A DNA stretch of 64,000 nucleotides from Corynebacterium matruchotii (GCF_011612265.2 NZ_CP050134.2:1426001-1490000); one strand, 5' to 3'. Counted from the stretch's first letter, positions 44,232 through 55,228 are shown. Made by a program: numbers and translations. Notes: generated by a model from the letters alone, not told the origin.

Positions 44232-45899
44232 TTATCCGCGGTTAATCATGAGTGGTCGGGGCGTGAGTTGGGTCATGTCCCAGGCGTTGAGGGGGTTGTG
44301 TGCGGAAATGCTGATTCCGGGGGTGACGCCGGATGGGAGCTGGGTTGCTATTTTGTGGTAGTCGTCGGGGGTTTCTGCGGCGATGAGGGCGACGGGGGCG
44401 AGGTCGTCGTGGTGGGTGGCGGTGTTTTGGGCTTTTTCGGCGGTGGTGGCATCTAAGGTGAGAAGGAGTTTCTGGGGGAGGTTGTGGTCGTGGGTGAGGG
44501 TGGCCAGCCAAGTTGCGGCTTGGGTGTGGTCACCGGTGGGGGCCATACCGACGTTGGGGTTGGTGAGTATGGTTTCGAAGGTTGTGAGGTGGTGGAAGTC
44601 ACCGTGGAGTATGAGATAGGTGTTGTTTCGGGTGGCCTCGGTCAACCAGAGTTGGAGTTGTTCGGGGCGGAGACCATCGACGGTGAGGATGAGGGCGGGG
44701 GTTACTTGGGTTTCGGGGTCTGGGGTGATGTAGCGCATGACCCGTTCGTGTAGGTGTTCGAATTCGCCGTCGATGTCGACGGGGTTGTCGGGGCGGGCGG
44801 TGGTGAGGTTGATGGGGTGGGCGACGATGATGCGGTGGGGGTATACGGTGCCGCGGTGGTATTGTCCTGGCTGGTATTGGTGGGTGCGTTCACCGCGGCG
44901 GATGCGGTCGGCGAGGATGCTGGCGGTACCGAATTGGGCGCCGAGGGCGATGAGGGGCTGGTCGGCCAGGCCGGCGACTTGTTTCATGGTGGTGAGGCTG
45001 TAGCGGGGGTCGGGGTCGTCGAGTATTCGGATGGTGGCGCCGAAGGCTTTGGCGGTGGCGATGCCGGCTATGGTGGAGGCGGCGGTAGCGATGACGATGG
45101 GGGCGGTGTCGGCGTCTCGGCGCGATTGGGCGGGGAATGCTTTGAGGTCGGTGGGGGCTTGTGTGGGCCGGGTTGTGGGGGCAGCAGCAGTGCTGGTGGA
45201 AGTTTCCGCGGTGGTGCTGGTGGTGCTTGTGGTGGTGTTGGCCCATGCGGGGACGAGTTCGACGGCAGTGTCGCCGTCCAGGTCAGCGATGGCGTGGGGA
45301 ATATGCCGTGGGTTGGTGACGGCGCGGGTAACAAACTGTAGGGCGGTGAGTTTTCCCAGGGCGTCTGGGGTTTCAGGGTCGGTGATGTAGTCGATTCCGG
45401 GTTGGGCTGGCAGGTGAGGTATGTCGCCAACGATGAGGATGGTGTGGGTTTTCAGGCGGGCGATCTCGTTGAGTATGGCGGCCCGGTTGGTGGTGGTGAG
45501 GGTGAGCATGGGTGCGTGGCTGATCACCGCAATGGAGGCGGCCCGGAGTTGGCTGGCGGGGTCGTTGCTGGTGACGACGAGGGTTTCCGAGGTGGTGAAG
45601 AAGTGTTGGGATGCGTCCACGCCGGTGAGGTCCCGGTCGGGCAGAACAATGGGGTGGTTGGGAAAGTCGGGGGAAACGTGCCGGTTGAGGTTGGTGTTGC
45701 GGGCGGCAATAAGGTCGGGGTTGATGCCGGTGTCCGCCTTGGTGTCATCGGTGCTGGTGGGGGTGCTGGTCGAGGTTGCGGGGGTGGGGTGCGGCGTCGA
45801 GAGGCAGCCGGCGACCGGGAGTGCCGCAACCAGGAGGGTGGCTGCGGCACAGGCGCGGGCGTGGGGGCGGCTAGGCAAATGCGCCGGGCCCTTCTTCAC
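44232..45899 (-). CDS. Putative cell-surface lipoprotein of unknown function
   Basis: The product is 555 residues. The N terminus has Arg and His, a hydrophobic stretch and the lipobox PVAGC (Cys 32). A Ser/Thr/Pro-rich spacer follows, then a domain beginning HVSPDFPNHPIVL with many alpha/beta-like segments (ETLVVTSNDPASQLRAASIA, TILIVGDIPHLPAQPG), a low-complexity Thr/Ala insert near 225-260, and a C-terminal half with ILTVDGLRPEQLQLWL. No enzyme motif is recognised. Its start lies inside the last 29 bp of the upstream DUF262 gene, which suggests coupled translation. The coding strand is A/C-rich. Confidence 0.78.
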   Translation of the reverse strand: MKKGPAHLPSRPHARACAAATLLVAALPVAGCLSTPHPTPATSTSTPTSTDDTKADTGINPDLIAARNTNLNRHVSPDFPNHPIVLPDRDLTGVDASQHFFTTSETLVVTSNDPASQLRAASIAVISHAPMLTLTTTNRAAILNEIARLKTHTILIVGDIPHLPAQPGIDYITDPETPDALGKLTALQFVTRAVTNPRHIPHAIADLDGDTAVELVPAWANTTTSTTSTTAETSTSTAAAPTTRPTQAPTDLKAFPAQSRRDADTAPIVIATAASTIAGIATAKAFGATIRILDDPDPRYSLTTMKQVAGLADQPLIALGAQFGTASILADRIRRGERTHQYQPGQYHRGTVYPHRIIVAHPINLTTARPDNPVDIDGEFEHLHERVMRYITPDPETQVTPALILTVDGLRPEQLQLWLTEATRNNTYLILHGDFHHLTTFETILTNPNVGMAPTGDHTQAATWLATLTHDHNLPQKLLLTLDATTAEKAQNTATHHDDLAPVALIAAETPDDYHKIATQLPSGVTPGISISAHNPLNAWDMTQLTPRPLMINRG

Positions 45900-47673
45900 C
45901 TGCGTGTAGGTCGGTTTCGTCCACGTCGTGGATGGCCGTCATGCCCATGGCTTCTTCGATCATTTTCAGCAGGCGGTGGCGCCGGTCGGTGAAGAATTTC
46001 GGGGCGTTGGCTTGGAAGAGCAGTTTGGGGTCAACAAGGTGGGTTTCGAGCACGGCGTCGAAATCGTCGTCGTTGAGGAGGCTCTTGGATTGGACGCGGT
46101 ACAGGTAGCGGGCCGGGGAGGATTCCTCGACCATGACGTGGGTGCGGCGGCTCATTGGGGTGCGGTTGAGCACGGAGTTCGCCAGGATACTGTCAATGCC
46201 GTTGGCTTTGCACCAGCTGAGGGGGAAGATGGGCCGGAAGTGAGTTCCCAGCTCGGAGAAGGTTTCGTGGTTGAATTCGATGGTGGTGCGCCAGTCTTTT
46301 GCGCCGCGGCCCATGATGAGCGAGTAGATGCCTTTATATAGGCCGGAGTTCGGGCCGGCGGAGAGTAGGCGGGATTCCACGAATCGGGCTTGGACGATGG
46401 ACCGGGGGGTGGGAACATTATTGCGCCCATCGAAGTCGGTGACCCATGCGGTGACTTCGTCAACATCATTACCGATACGGATGGTGAGCGCCGGGGAGCC
46501 GTAGAGTTCGCCGAACACGCCGCACCAGAACCATTGGTGGATGCGGTCCCAGGCCTGTTGTTGGCTGAGCACGCCAGGCCGTTCGGCGAGCAGGGCGACT
46601 ATGACGGCGAGGGGGACGAGCTGCGCGGAGTAGGGTACTTGGGAGGTGGTGATGATGCATCGGTGGGCCATGAAGTTGGCGGCTTCGTGGAAGGCCAGGC
46701 GCATGGTGTCGGCCGCGGGCCGGTATTCGTCGAGGGTGAGTTCGATGATGGATTCACGGAATGCGGATGCGTGCCCTTTTTTCGCCGTGACGTAGAGTGC
46801 GACGGAGGTGAGGAAATCGGTACGGTCGATTTCGGCAAGCGCGGGGTAGGCGCGGAGGATTTTTTCGGTTTTTTCCCAATCATCCTGGAGCCGGAAGGTG
46901 GGGTCTTCGGTGGCAAATTTCGCGGTGAGGAGTTCGAACACATCCATTTGCAGGCCAACAGAGTTGGCGTGGGCGAAGATGGATCCAATGCCCGCATGGT
47001 CGGTGCTGCGGGAGAGTTGGATCACGGGGACGGCGTAGCCGACGAGGGGTTTAATGATACGGGTGTAAAAGTTTTTTGCGCGTTCGCGGGCATCAGCGTC
47101 GGCGGATTGTGCAATATCAAAAAGCAGGTCGGTGCCGCCGTCGAAAAGCAGGTCGCAGACGGGAATGTAGCCGGCGGCGAGTGCGGCTTCGCGGGTGGCG
47201 AGTCCCTCGGGTAGATCTGGGGCGAAGTGGGATTTCACATGACCGTTTTCGTCGACGGAGACCACTGCCTCGTCGGGCAGCACGTCTTCGGAGACGGCTT
47301 TATTCACGTCGATGAAGAAACGGCGGCGTACTTTCTTCTTACGGAAGTCCGTGCTTTCCACCAGGCCGTCGCCCCGCATGCATTGGTAGAGGGTGGTGAG
47401 GCGCTGTTGCCCGTCGAGGAGCAGTAGACCTGGGGAAACCCCGATGTCGGGGGCGGTTTCGATCGGCCGGGGGCGGAAGTAGACGGGCACATCATGCGTG
47501 TCGAGCGCCATGAAGGAGCCGATGGGGTATCCGCGGAGCACCGTGACAAGTAGCGAGCGGATCCGGTCGACGTTCCACCGGTAGTCGCGTTGGAAGTCGG
47601 GGAGTTGGAGTTCTCCGCGGTTGATGAGGTCAAAAAGGTCAATGAGATCGTAGCTTGGCGTGGTAAAACCCAT
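45871..47673 (-). CDS. DUF262 (GmrS-like) protein
   Basis: The product is 600 residues. The N-terminal DUF262 domain is clear: LQLPDFQRDYRWNVDRIRSL (about 22-41), GYPIGSFMAL and the nucleotide motif LLLDGQQRLTTLYQ (about 84-97). The C-terminal part has RPIFPLSWCKANGIDSILANSVLNRTPMS (quoted in part), like an HNH/DUF1524 unit but without the usual HH pair, so nuclease activity is uncertain. DUF262-HNH proteins include the GmrSD type IV restriction enzymes, which attack modified DNA. This one lies among housekeeping genes and may be a fixed corynebacterial member rather than a mobile defence gene. Confidence 0.85.
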   Translation of the reverse strand: MGFTTPSYDLIDLFDLINRGELQLPDFQRDYRWNVDRIRSLLVTVLRGYPIGSFMALDTHDVPVYFRPRPIETAPDIGVSPGLLLLDGQQRLTTLYQCMRGDGLVESTDFRKKKVRRRFFIDVNKAVSEDVLPDEAVVSVDENGHVKSHFAPDLPEGLATREAALAAGYIPVCDLLFDGGTDLLFDIAQSADADARERAKNFYTRIIKPLVGYAVPVIQLSRSTDHAGIGSIFAHANSVGLQMDVFELLTAKFATEDPTFRLQDDWEKTEKILRAYPALAEIDRTDFLTSVALYVTAKKGHASAFRESIIELTLDEYRPAADTMRLAFHEAANFMAHRCIITTSQVPYSAQLVPLAVIVALLAERPGVLSQQQAWDRIHQWFWCGVFGELYGSPALTIRIGNDVDEVTAWVTDFDGRNNVPTPRSIVQARFVESRLLSAGPNSGLYKGIYSLIMGRGAKDWRTTIEFNHETFSELGTHFRPIFPLSWCKANGIDSILANSVLNRTPMSRRTHVMVEESSPARYLYRVQSKSLLNDDDFDAVLETHLVDPKLLFQANAPKFFTDRRHRLLKMIEEAMGMTAIHDVDETDLHAGEEGPGAFA

Positions 47674-47717
47674 AATTTGAGTTTAGCCGCTTCCACCCAA
47701 CTACGGCATGACTTGTG

Positions 47718-48767
47718 CTAGGTGTGGCAAATTATTTCGTGATTATGGTGTTTTGTTCCTTCGATTTGGACGGTGGTGTGATCGATTCCTAATTCCTTGA
47801 AGGCTTGTTGCACATCATCGAGCACCCCGCAGTCGGCTCGGGGTTTTTCGTCCACCATCACCACATGGCAGGTTGCGAGCAATTTATTGCCGTCGAGTGA
47901 CCACACGTGCAGGTCATGGACGGCTGATACGCCTTCCACGGTTTCGAGCTTTTCGACGATCCCCTCGGTGTCGACGCCTACTGGCACTTGTTCGAGGAGA
48001 ACCCGGAGCGATTCCCACGCGAGTTTCACGGAGCGCGGCAGGATGAGTGCCGCAATGATGAGGGAGGCTACCGTGTCGGCCCATAGGATGCCGGTGAATT
48101 GCATGAGGAGGGCGGCGACGATAACGGCAACGGACCCGAACAAGTCGACGAGAACATGCAGGTAGGCGCCGCGAACGTTCATATTTTCGTGGGAATGCCC
48201 GTGGAGCACGATGGCGCCGAAAATATTGGCGATGAGGCCGATCACGCCGACTACAAGCATGACGGTGATGTCGATGGTTTCGCCGTTGCGGAAGCGTTCG
48301 ATGGCTTCGAACACGATCCAAACGGAGATAATGGACACGCTCACGGCGTTGAGGAGGGCGGCCACCACTTCGAATCGTTTATAGCCGTAGGTGGCGGTTT
48401 TCGTGGCGGTGCGTCGGGCTAGGAGGATAGCGACGGCAGCCACAACAAGCCCGGTGGAGTCGGACAGCATGTGCATGGCGTCGGAGATGAGCGCGAGGGA
48501 GCCGGAGTACCAGCCGCCGAAGAGTTCGGCGAAGAAAATAACCGCGGTGAAGAATAAGACGCCTAATAGGGCTCGCAGGGAGGAGGGCACATGACTGTGA
48601 TTATGGTCATGATCGTGATCGTGCTGGTGGTCGTGATGATCGTGGGCATCGTGGGAGTGTTGGTGTTCCTCGTGATGAGCCTCATGGTCGTGATGGTCGT
48701 GGTCGGCAACAGCGGTCGCCCCCACATTGGTGGTGTCAGCCTGGTTTTCGGTGTTCGGCTTGGTCAT
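47718..48767 (-). CDS. Cation diffusion facilitator (Zn/Co/Cd exporter)
   Basis: I start at ATG 48767 (MTKPNTENQADTTNVG) after GGTGAG; an upstream ATG at 48794 is possible. The 349 residues begin with a long His/Asp-rich metal-binding stretch (about 25-65), then six membrane segments with the CDF signature LALISDAMHMLSDSTGLV (HxxxD metal site) and a second HVLVDLFGSV. A cytoplasmic C-terminal domain follows. The family exports zinc or related divalent cations using the proton gradient. C. glutamicum has a zinc-inducible member in this region. Confidence 0.92.
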   Translation of the reverse strand: MTKPNTENQADTTNVGATAVADHDHHDHEAHHEEHQHSHDAHDHHDHQHDHDHDHNHSHVPSSLRALLGVLFFTAVIFFAELFGGWYSGSLALISDAMHMLSDSTGLVVAAVAILLARRTATKTATYGYKRFEVVAALLNAVSVSIISVWIVFEAIERFRNGETIDITVMLVVGVIGLIANIFGAIVLHGHSHENMNVRGAYLHVLVDLFGSVAVIVAALLMQFTGILWADTVASLIIAALILPRSVKLAWESLRVLLEQVPVGVDTEGIVEKLETVEGVSAVHDLHVWSLDGNKLLATCHVVMVDEKPRADCGVLDDVQQAFKELGIDHTTVQIEGTKHHNHEIICHT

Positions 48768-48880
48768 GAATCTCACCTTACACGCTGTTTTCATTTAGCG
48801 CCAGTTATTGAAAATAAACATTAGGTATCACTACTATGTGGTTTATCACTATTGATAGTTCCCCCACTGTCGCCGAGGGA

Positions 48881-48899
48881 CGTTTCGGCGTCGTCAAGC
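48881..48899 (-). repeat. 3'-end motif copy overlapping the TPR gene stop
   Basis: On the minus strand GCTTGACGACGCCGAAACG contains the TGA stop of the TPR-like gene. Its 19 bases are identical to those at 17733-17751, after an unrelated gene. Confidence 0.65.
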
Positions 48900-51398
48900 G
48901 GAGCCTTCCTCACCATGCCATCGCTGCTCACATTCCGCATGCCGGTTTTCTACCCACGAACGCAACCAACTTGTGTCATAGGGGGATGTGATCGAATCAC
49001 GCAGAATTTTCCAATATTCGCAAGCCTTTTCATAATGCCCTGCACTGTCGTGGGCGACCGCCGCGGCATGAAATAGCTTCATCATTATTAGATGCACACA
49101 CCCAAATTCATAAGCACACAGCGTTATCACCCACGGGGCTTCGGCCACAACCTGTTGATATTCACCCGCCCAATGCAGGCAACACACATAAGAAGCCCAT
49201 TGAAGCGCAGTCATTGGATGCCTGAGCCCCCACCGATGCTCACAGGTGGTCGCCAACTCCGCAGCTAATACCAACCCCTGTCTCTTGCGGCCGGCTAACA
49301 CTAACATCTCCGCATGGCGCCGTTGGATTTGCAGGGTTAATGGGGCGTCCACACCACAAAGTTTTTCACTCGCCCGTGCCGCATCGCGTAGCTGCCCAAG
49401 CGCCACCGAATCCTTGAGCCCAATATCTTGCAGGTAGCAGGCATAATTATAGCGAGCACACATCACAATAAAATCATCGTTCCCCCACTCATCAGCCATC
49501 ACATCGATCAGCTGCCCATACCCTCTAGCAAAGAGCTTATACCCATCAGGCTTCTTGGACGGAGCATGGTACTCCCCTTCAGACCATCGGCGAAACCACC
49601 GGGTTGTGAGATCATTCAAATGGAAAACTTCATAATCGGCGATCAGGGGAATAATCTGGCGCCACGCCTCGGCAGGATGCCCTAGCAGGATTAAGTATCT
49701 TACGTACACAACCCGCGCTAAGAACGCTTCTGCGCAATAGCTGCGTTGATCCCATGTATCATCGGTATAATTCCACATTCGCTGCAATTCATCGTATGCC
49801 TTCTCCCGCTTACCCAGGTCACAAAGCACTTTCATATAACCATCATGAATGTTCACCAGGAGTACTTCTAAGTCATGATCGTCACAATAACAGTAGCCAG
49901 TGTATGGGATGCCATTGACGTCAATACCGCTCTCCACATACTCCTCAAAAAACGCAGAATATTCCCACTCCGCCAGATCCAACCACCCTTGGTTCCGTAA
50001 CTGCCACAGATACCGCGACCGACACAAAAGTAACTCATCAGGTTTATTCATCACACCATCAAAAAGCCGCAGCGCAGGCCCCAATAACGCCGCCGCTTCC
50101 TCAATACATCCATGGCGTACAACATAATCAAGATAGCGGTAGCACTTATTACGGCTTCGAGGACCCATACATCCGTAAAATCGAAGCCACTGGGTGAGAC
50201 ACTGACACACATGCCGACTTGTGATAGCCGGATCGCTCTTCTTCCCTATCACTGTGCGCTGAATGTATTTCCACCAATCATCCAAGATCTTTGGAATACT
50301 GGTCCCCAACTCTCGACACGTACCCCACTGTTTTCGCACTTGCGCCATTGTTTTCAGCCAATTCCCGGTTCTCCGCGCTTGCCCCAATTGGTTATTTCCC
50401 GCAGCAATCTGCTCTTTCGAAAGCTGGCGAAGCTCATTGACGTGTTCCATGGCAAGGGCATGCCGGTCAGACTTGTGCAGCTGATACCAATCCAGCTCCA
50501 AAACAATGGAGCGAAATAAATCAGATTGCGTCCCATATTTCCCCGCCACAAAATCAATAAGTTTCACGTATTCGTCTACGGCCTCGTCAATTCGGCCAAT
50601 ACGCGTCAGCCCCGCGCAATACGCCCGCCGCTGTGGCACATCGCTTGGATCCGTAGGCGCCTTGAGCGTGGGATCCAGCCTTTGCAGTAGGTTAGGGTAG
50701 AAATCTTCACGATGTTTCAGCCGCTCGGCAAAGCGAAAAAACTCCGGGTTCCGCACTGGTAACGTAGCCACCGGGTTAAAGGTTTCCCTAATATATTTCG
50801 GTTGGTTGGCGGTAATATCATCCAAAAGCACTCGGGTATCTGCCAGGATTCCCAGCGGCCGGTGCATTGACCGCTTGTCGACGCCCCACAGGCGGCCATA
50901 CTCCACCAACGCTTCTTTCTGATGCACCCCGGCCAGGAGGAAAACCAAGGTACCCCGGGCTAATCGGGTCAGGTCGTGCCTGCCACCCAGGGTTTTTGCA
51001 TAGCCGCGCACCACCGCATGCAGCAGGTAAGTGGCCTCTTCAAAACAGCCCAACCGAATGAAACACCCGACCGCGGCAAACCGCACATCGTAGCCATCGT
51101 CATAATCCGCGACCAGCAGGTATTGTTCCAATGCCTGGAGATGTAAATTGGTTTCTTTCAAACACAGCGCCCAGTCGGCACGGTTACTTCTGGTTGTGGG
51201 ATGCTCTGGACCAAACGTCTGTTCGCAGGCCGCCACAAGCCGCCGCAACTCGGGTTGGGCTGTCTTATCATCCCCCTCGTCCATAAGCGCGGTGGTGTAG
51301 TCCCGCCAGGCGGCTAACGTATCGGGGTGCTCCTCCCCCAAGGTTGCGCGTAACTGGATTAACTGGTGATAGTACTGTGCCGATGGAGTTTGACCCAT
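48894..51398 (-). CDS. Large TPR-like repeat protein of unknown function
   Basis: The product is 834 residues, mostly helical. The start contains clear tetratricopeptide-type units (RATLGEEHPDTLAAWRDYTT near 12-31 and EQTFGPEHPTTRSNRADWAL near 53-72); a C-terminal one is near 700-740 (LCGVDAPLTLQIQRRHAEML). Between them is weaker helical repeat sequence with many Trp, Tyr and Cys. There is no signal peptide, membrane segment or NTPase motif. Such proteins are often helical solenoids that bind other proteins. It is less A/C-biased than smsCB and the lipoprotein. I see no partner gene. Confidence 0.7.
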   Translation of the reverse strand: MGQTPSAQYYHQLIQLRATLGEEHPDTLAAWRDYTTALMDEGDDKTAQPELRRLVAACEQTFGPEHPTTRSNRADWALCLKETNLHLQALEQYLLVADYDDGYDVRFAAVGCFIRLGCFEEATYLLHAVVRGYAKTLGGRHDLTRLARGTLVFLLAGVHQKEALVEYGRLWGVDKRSMHRPLGILADTRVLLDDITANQPKYIRETFNPVATLPVRNPEFFRFAERLKHREDFYPNLLQRLDPTLKAPTDPSDVPQRRAYCAGLTRIGRIDEAVDEYVKLIDFVAGKYGTQSDLFRSIVLELDWYQLHKSDRHALAMEHVNELRQLSKEQIAAGNNQLGQARRTGNWLKTMAQVRKQWGTCRELGTSIPKILDDWWKYIQRTVIGKKSDPAITSRHVCQCLTQWLRFYGCMGPRSRNKCYRYLDYVVRHGCIEEAAALLGPALRLFDGVMNKPDELLLCRSRYLWQLRNQGWLDLAEWEYSAFFEEYVESGIDVNGIPYTGYCYCDDHDLEVLLVNIHDGYMKVLCDLGKREKAYDELQRMWNYTDDTWDQRSYCAEAFLARVVYVRYLILLGHPAEAWRQIIPLIADYEVFHLNDLTTRWFRRWSEGEYHAPSKKPDGYKLFARGYGQLIDVMADEWGNDDFIVMCARYNYACYLQDIGLKDSVALGQLRDAARASEKLCGVDAPLTLQIQRRHAEMLVLAGRKRQGLVLAAELATTCEHRWGLRHPMTALQWASYVCCLHWAGEYQQVVAEAPWVITLCAYEFGCVHLIMMKLFHAAAVAHDSAGHYEKACEYWKILRDSITSPYDTSWLRSWVENRHAECEQRWHGEEGSA

Positions 51399-51466
51399 GC
51401 ATCAACTGTACTGCGATGACCGGTCCGAGCAATCCGGTGCCGCTCCCCCACCCCAATGATGTGGAA

Positions 51467-51500
51467 ACCCACCTGCCGGCAAGTTGCCAGGCAGGTGGGT
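51467..51500 (-). terminator. Terminator of the ilvBNC operon
   Basis: ACCCACCTGCC (51467-51477) and GGCAGGTGGGT (51490-51500) form a perfect 11-bp stem, with further pairing in the loop. It lies 25 bp after the ilvC stop. On the minus strand it ends in GGGTTTCC. Confidence 0.8.
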
Positions 51501-51524
51501 ACACCGCAATACGTTGTGACGATG

Positions 51525-52574
<1,050 letters not shown>

Positions 52575-52581
52575 CTAACGT

Positions 52582-52640
52582 TATATCACAGAATGAGATG
52601 AAACCACGGGGCCAGTCTCACTTTGTGGGATATGTCGGCA
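52582..52640. promoter_or_regulatory. Imperfect inverted repeat between ilvN and ilvC
   Basis: ATATCACAGAATGAGAT and, facing it, GTCTCACTTTGTGGGATAT form long imperfect arms about 15 bp apart. The parts ATGAGAT and ATATCAC also occur in the leuC-ltbR gap (24510-24540). C. glutamicum has an extra promoter in front of ilvC; this may be its control region. Confidence 0.4.
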
Positions 52641-52686
52641 TATGGTGTGGGTGCGACGACCGCGACAGTCGCCGCACCACCACACT

Positions 52687-53217
52687 CTAACGTACGCTTG
52701 GTGCCATCGTCTTCGGGCCCCGGTTGAGCGCAATCTGGCCGGAAGAAATCAACTCACGGATCCCAAACGGCTCCAACACCTCCAACAATGCCCGCAGTTT
52801 CCCCTGCGTACCGGTTGCTTCAATAACCACCGAATCCGGTGCCACATCCACCACCCGGGCCCGGAAAATATTGGCGGCATCAACCACCTGCGGCCGATTA
52901 TTGGCATCCGCAGCCACCTTCACCATCATCAACGCCCGAGCTACCATGGTGCCTTCTTCCAGCCGCACCACTTTCAGCACCGGAACCAGCTTATTTAGCT
53001 GCTTAGTGATCTGCTCAATATTGACCTCATCGGCATCCACCACCACCGTAATCCGGTTGATCTTCGGATGCTCGGTCTTGCCGGAAACCAACGACACCAA
53101 CGAAAACCCCCGGCGCGTAAACATGGCCGACACGCGGGAAATGATGCCGTCTAAGTCTTCCACTAGCACGCTTAAAACATGGCGGGATACCACGGTGTTA
53201 TTAGGATTATTAGGCAT
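52687..53217 (-). CDS. ilvN: Acetolactate synthase small (regulatory) subunit
   Basis: The product is 176 residues. An N-terminal ACT domain (VLVEDLDGIISRVSAMFTRRGF near 15-36, quoted in part) binds valine for feedback inhibition. The C-terminal part has LEPFGIRELISSGQIALNRG. It starts 13 bp after ilvB and associates with the IlvB catalytic subunit. Confidence 0.96.
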   Translation of the reverse strand: MPNNPNNTVVSRHVLSVLVEDLDGIISRVSAMFTRRGFSLVSLVSGKTEHPKINRITVVVDADEVNIEQITKQLNKLVPVLKVVRLEEGTMVARALMMVKVAADANNRPQVVDAANIFRARVVDVAPDSVVIEATGTQGKLRALLEVLEPFGIRELISSGQIALNRGPKTMAPSVR

Positions 53218-53229
53218 TATCTCGACTCC

Positions 53230-55074
53230 TTATTCCTCGAATTGTTTTTCGATAACGCTTGGGTCGGCATCGAAGAAGGGGCGCAGGCCGCGCGCGTATT
53301 CGATATCCGAATTGGAGTGGCCGGCGGCAACCATGGGCCACACTTGGGCGTCTTGGCCCACGATGAAGTCGATGACCACGGGGCGGTCGGTGATTTCTTG
53401 GGCCTTACGGATCGTGGGTTCGATCTCTTCGTCTTTGGTCACGCGGAACGCCACGCAGCCTTGGGCTTCGGCAAGTTTGACGAAGTCGGGCATGTATTCG
53501 TGTTGTTCCCGCAGTTTCGTGTGGGAGTAGTGCTCATCGTAGAACAGGGTTTGCCACTGGCGAACCATGCCAAGGTTACCGTTGTTAATGAGGGCGACTT
53601 TAATGGGGAATCCTTCAACGGCGGCGGTGGTGAGTTCCTGGTTTGTCATTTGGAAACAGCCGTCGCCGTCAACAACCCAGATTTCTTTCTCGGGGGCGGC
53701 TGCTTTCGCACCAAGGGCTGCGGGGATGGCGTAGCCCATGGTGCCGGAACCACCGGAGTTCAGCCAGGTGCGGGGGTTTTTGAAGTCGATGAATTGGGCT
53801 GCCCACATTTGGTGTTGGCCCACGCCGGCAACGTAGACGGCTTCGGGGCCGGCGATGCGAGAGAGAGTTTCGATGACGTGTTGGGGTTCTAGCAGGCCGT
53901 CGTGGGTGCGCACATAGCCGCGGGGGAATTTCTCTTTCAGTCCCTGGACGTGGCGGGACCAGTCGCCGATGTCGATCCCGTCGGGGAGTTGGCGTTTGAA
54001 TTCGGCGAGCAGTGCGGCGAGCACTTCTGCGGCGTCGCCGACGATGGGGACGTCGACGGGCCGGATTTTGCCGATTTCGGCGGGATCAATGTCAGCGTGG
54101 ATGACTTGGGCGTCGGGGGCGAAGGTTTCGGTTTGGCCGGTGACCCGGTCGTCAAAGCGAGCGCCGATGGTAATGAGCAGGTCGGATCCCTGCATGCCAC
54201 CCACGGCGGCGACCGTGCCGTGCATGCCAGGCATGCCCAGGTGCAGCGGGTGGTCGTCGGGGAAGGACCCTAATGCCATGAGAGTGGTGACCACCGGGAT
54301 GCCGGTGTGGTTAGCGAATTCTAACAGTTGGGGGGCCGCGTTGGCTTTAATGACGCCGCCGCCGATGTAGAGAACTGGGCGTTTGGCCTCGCCGATGAGT
54401 TTAATGGCTTGTTCGATGGGTCGGCTGTGTGGGGTGGTGACAGGCCGGTAGCCGGGCAGTTCGAGTTGGGGTGGCCAGACGAAGTCGAGTTCGGTGTTTT
54501 GGATGTCTTTGGGGATATCAACGAGGACTGGGCCGGGGCGGCCGGTGGCTGCCAGGTGGAAGGCTTCGGCGATGACCTGCGGGATTTGGGCGGCGTCGGT
54601 GATGATGAAGTTGTGTTTCGTGACCGGCATGGTGATGCCGCGGATGTCGGCTTCTTGGAAGGCGTCGGTGCCGAGAATGGGGCGGGGCACCTGGCCGGTG
54701 ATGGCGACGAGCGGCACGGAATCCAGGTAGGCGTCGGCGATGGGGGTGACTAGGTTGGTGGCGCCGGGCCCGGAGGTGGCGATGCATACCCCGACTTTGC
54801 CGGAGACTTGCGCGTAGCCGGTTGCGGCGTGGCCGGCACCTTGTTCGTGCCGGACGAGAATATGCCGTAGTTTAGTGGACGAGTAGAGCGCTTCGTAGAG
54901 CGGAAGGACGGCGCCACCGGGCAGGCCGAAGACGAGGTCGGTGCCAAGGTTTTCAAGTGACCGGACGATCGCTTCGGCACCGCTGATGCGTTCGGCTTGG
55001 GGTTTGGTGGTGTCCTGCGGTTTTTGGCTTCGGTGGGCGACCGTTGCCGGGGTGGGGTGTGAGGAAGCTGCCAC
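53230..55074 (-). CDS. ilvB: Acetolactate synthase large (catalytic) subunit
   Basis: This thiamine diphosphate enzyme makes acetolactate from pyruvate. I start at GTG 55074 ([14 protein letters not shown]) with AAGGAG 9 bp upstream, giving 614 residues like C. glutamicum IlvB; the open frame to 55188 runs through the attenuator region. Seen are [30 protein letters not shown] with the catalytic Glu, and the cofactor site [15 protein letters not shown]...[12 protein letters not shown]. Expression is governed by the leader peptide and attenuator at 55169-55291. Confidence 0.97.
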   Translation of the reverse strand: MAASSHPTPATVAHRSQKPQDTTKPQAERISGAEAIVRSLENLGTDLVFGLPGGAVLPLYEALYSSTKLRHILVRHEQGAGHAATGYAQVSGKVGVCIATSGPGATNLVTPIADAYLDSVPLVAITGQVPRPILGTDAFQEADIRGITMPVTKHNFIITDAAQIPQVIAEAFHLAATGRPGPVLVDIPKDIQNTELDFVWPPQLELPGYRPVTTPHSRPIEQAIKLIGEAKRPVLYIGGGVIKANAAPQLLEFANHTGIPVVTTLMALGSFPDDHPLHLGMPGMHGTVAAVGGMQGSDLLITIGARFDDRVTGQTETFAPDAQVIHADIDPAEIGKIRPVDVPIVGDAAEVLAALLAEFKRQLPDGIDIGDWSRHVQGLKEKFPRGYVRTHDGLLEPQHVIETLSRIAGPEAVYVAGVGQHQMWAAQFIDFKNPRTWLNSGGSGTMGYAIPAALGAKAAAPEKEIWVVDGDGCFQMTNQELTTAAVEGFPIKVALINNGNLGMVRQWQTLFYDEHYSHTKLREQHEYMPDFVKLAEAQGCVAFRVTKDEEIEPTIRKAQEITDRPVVIDFIVGQDAQVWPMVAAGHSNSDIEYARGLRPFFDADPSVIEKQFEE

Positions 55075-55168
55075 GACTTCAGACTCCTTGAGTAAAATCA
55101 CTGGGTTTTTAAAGGTTTCTGCCGACTCCACATCGTGGGTGAGATATGACTTGGTAGAAATCCTATGC

Positions 55169-55207
55169 AAAAACCCTCGCTTCAACACTTGTGGCGTGAA
55201 CCGAGGG
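55169..55207 (-). terminator. Attenuator terminator of ilvBNC
   Basis: On the minus strand CCCTCG (55202-55207) pairs with CGAGGG (55174-55179), extended by TTCA/TGAA across one mismatch, and is followed by TTTTT (55169-55173). It lies between the leader peptide and ilvB. Starvation for branched-chain amino acids should let RNA polymerase pass. Confidence 0.85.
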
Positions 55208-55228
55208 CGCTTGACAAATCAACTTGCA

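Noticed and set aside
50872..50884. A GCTTGTCGACGCC inside the TPR gene as another motif copy
   Set aside because: It is antisense coding sequence for GVDKR and does not follow a stop codon.
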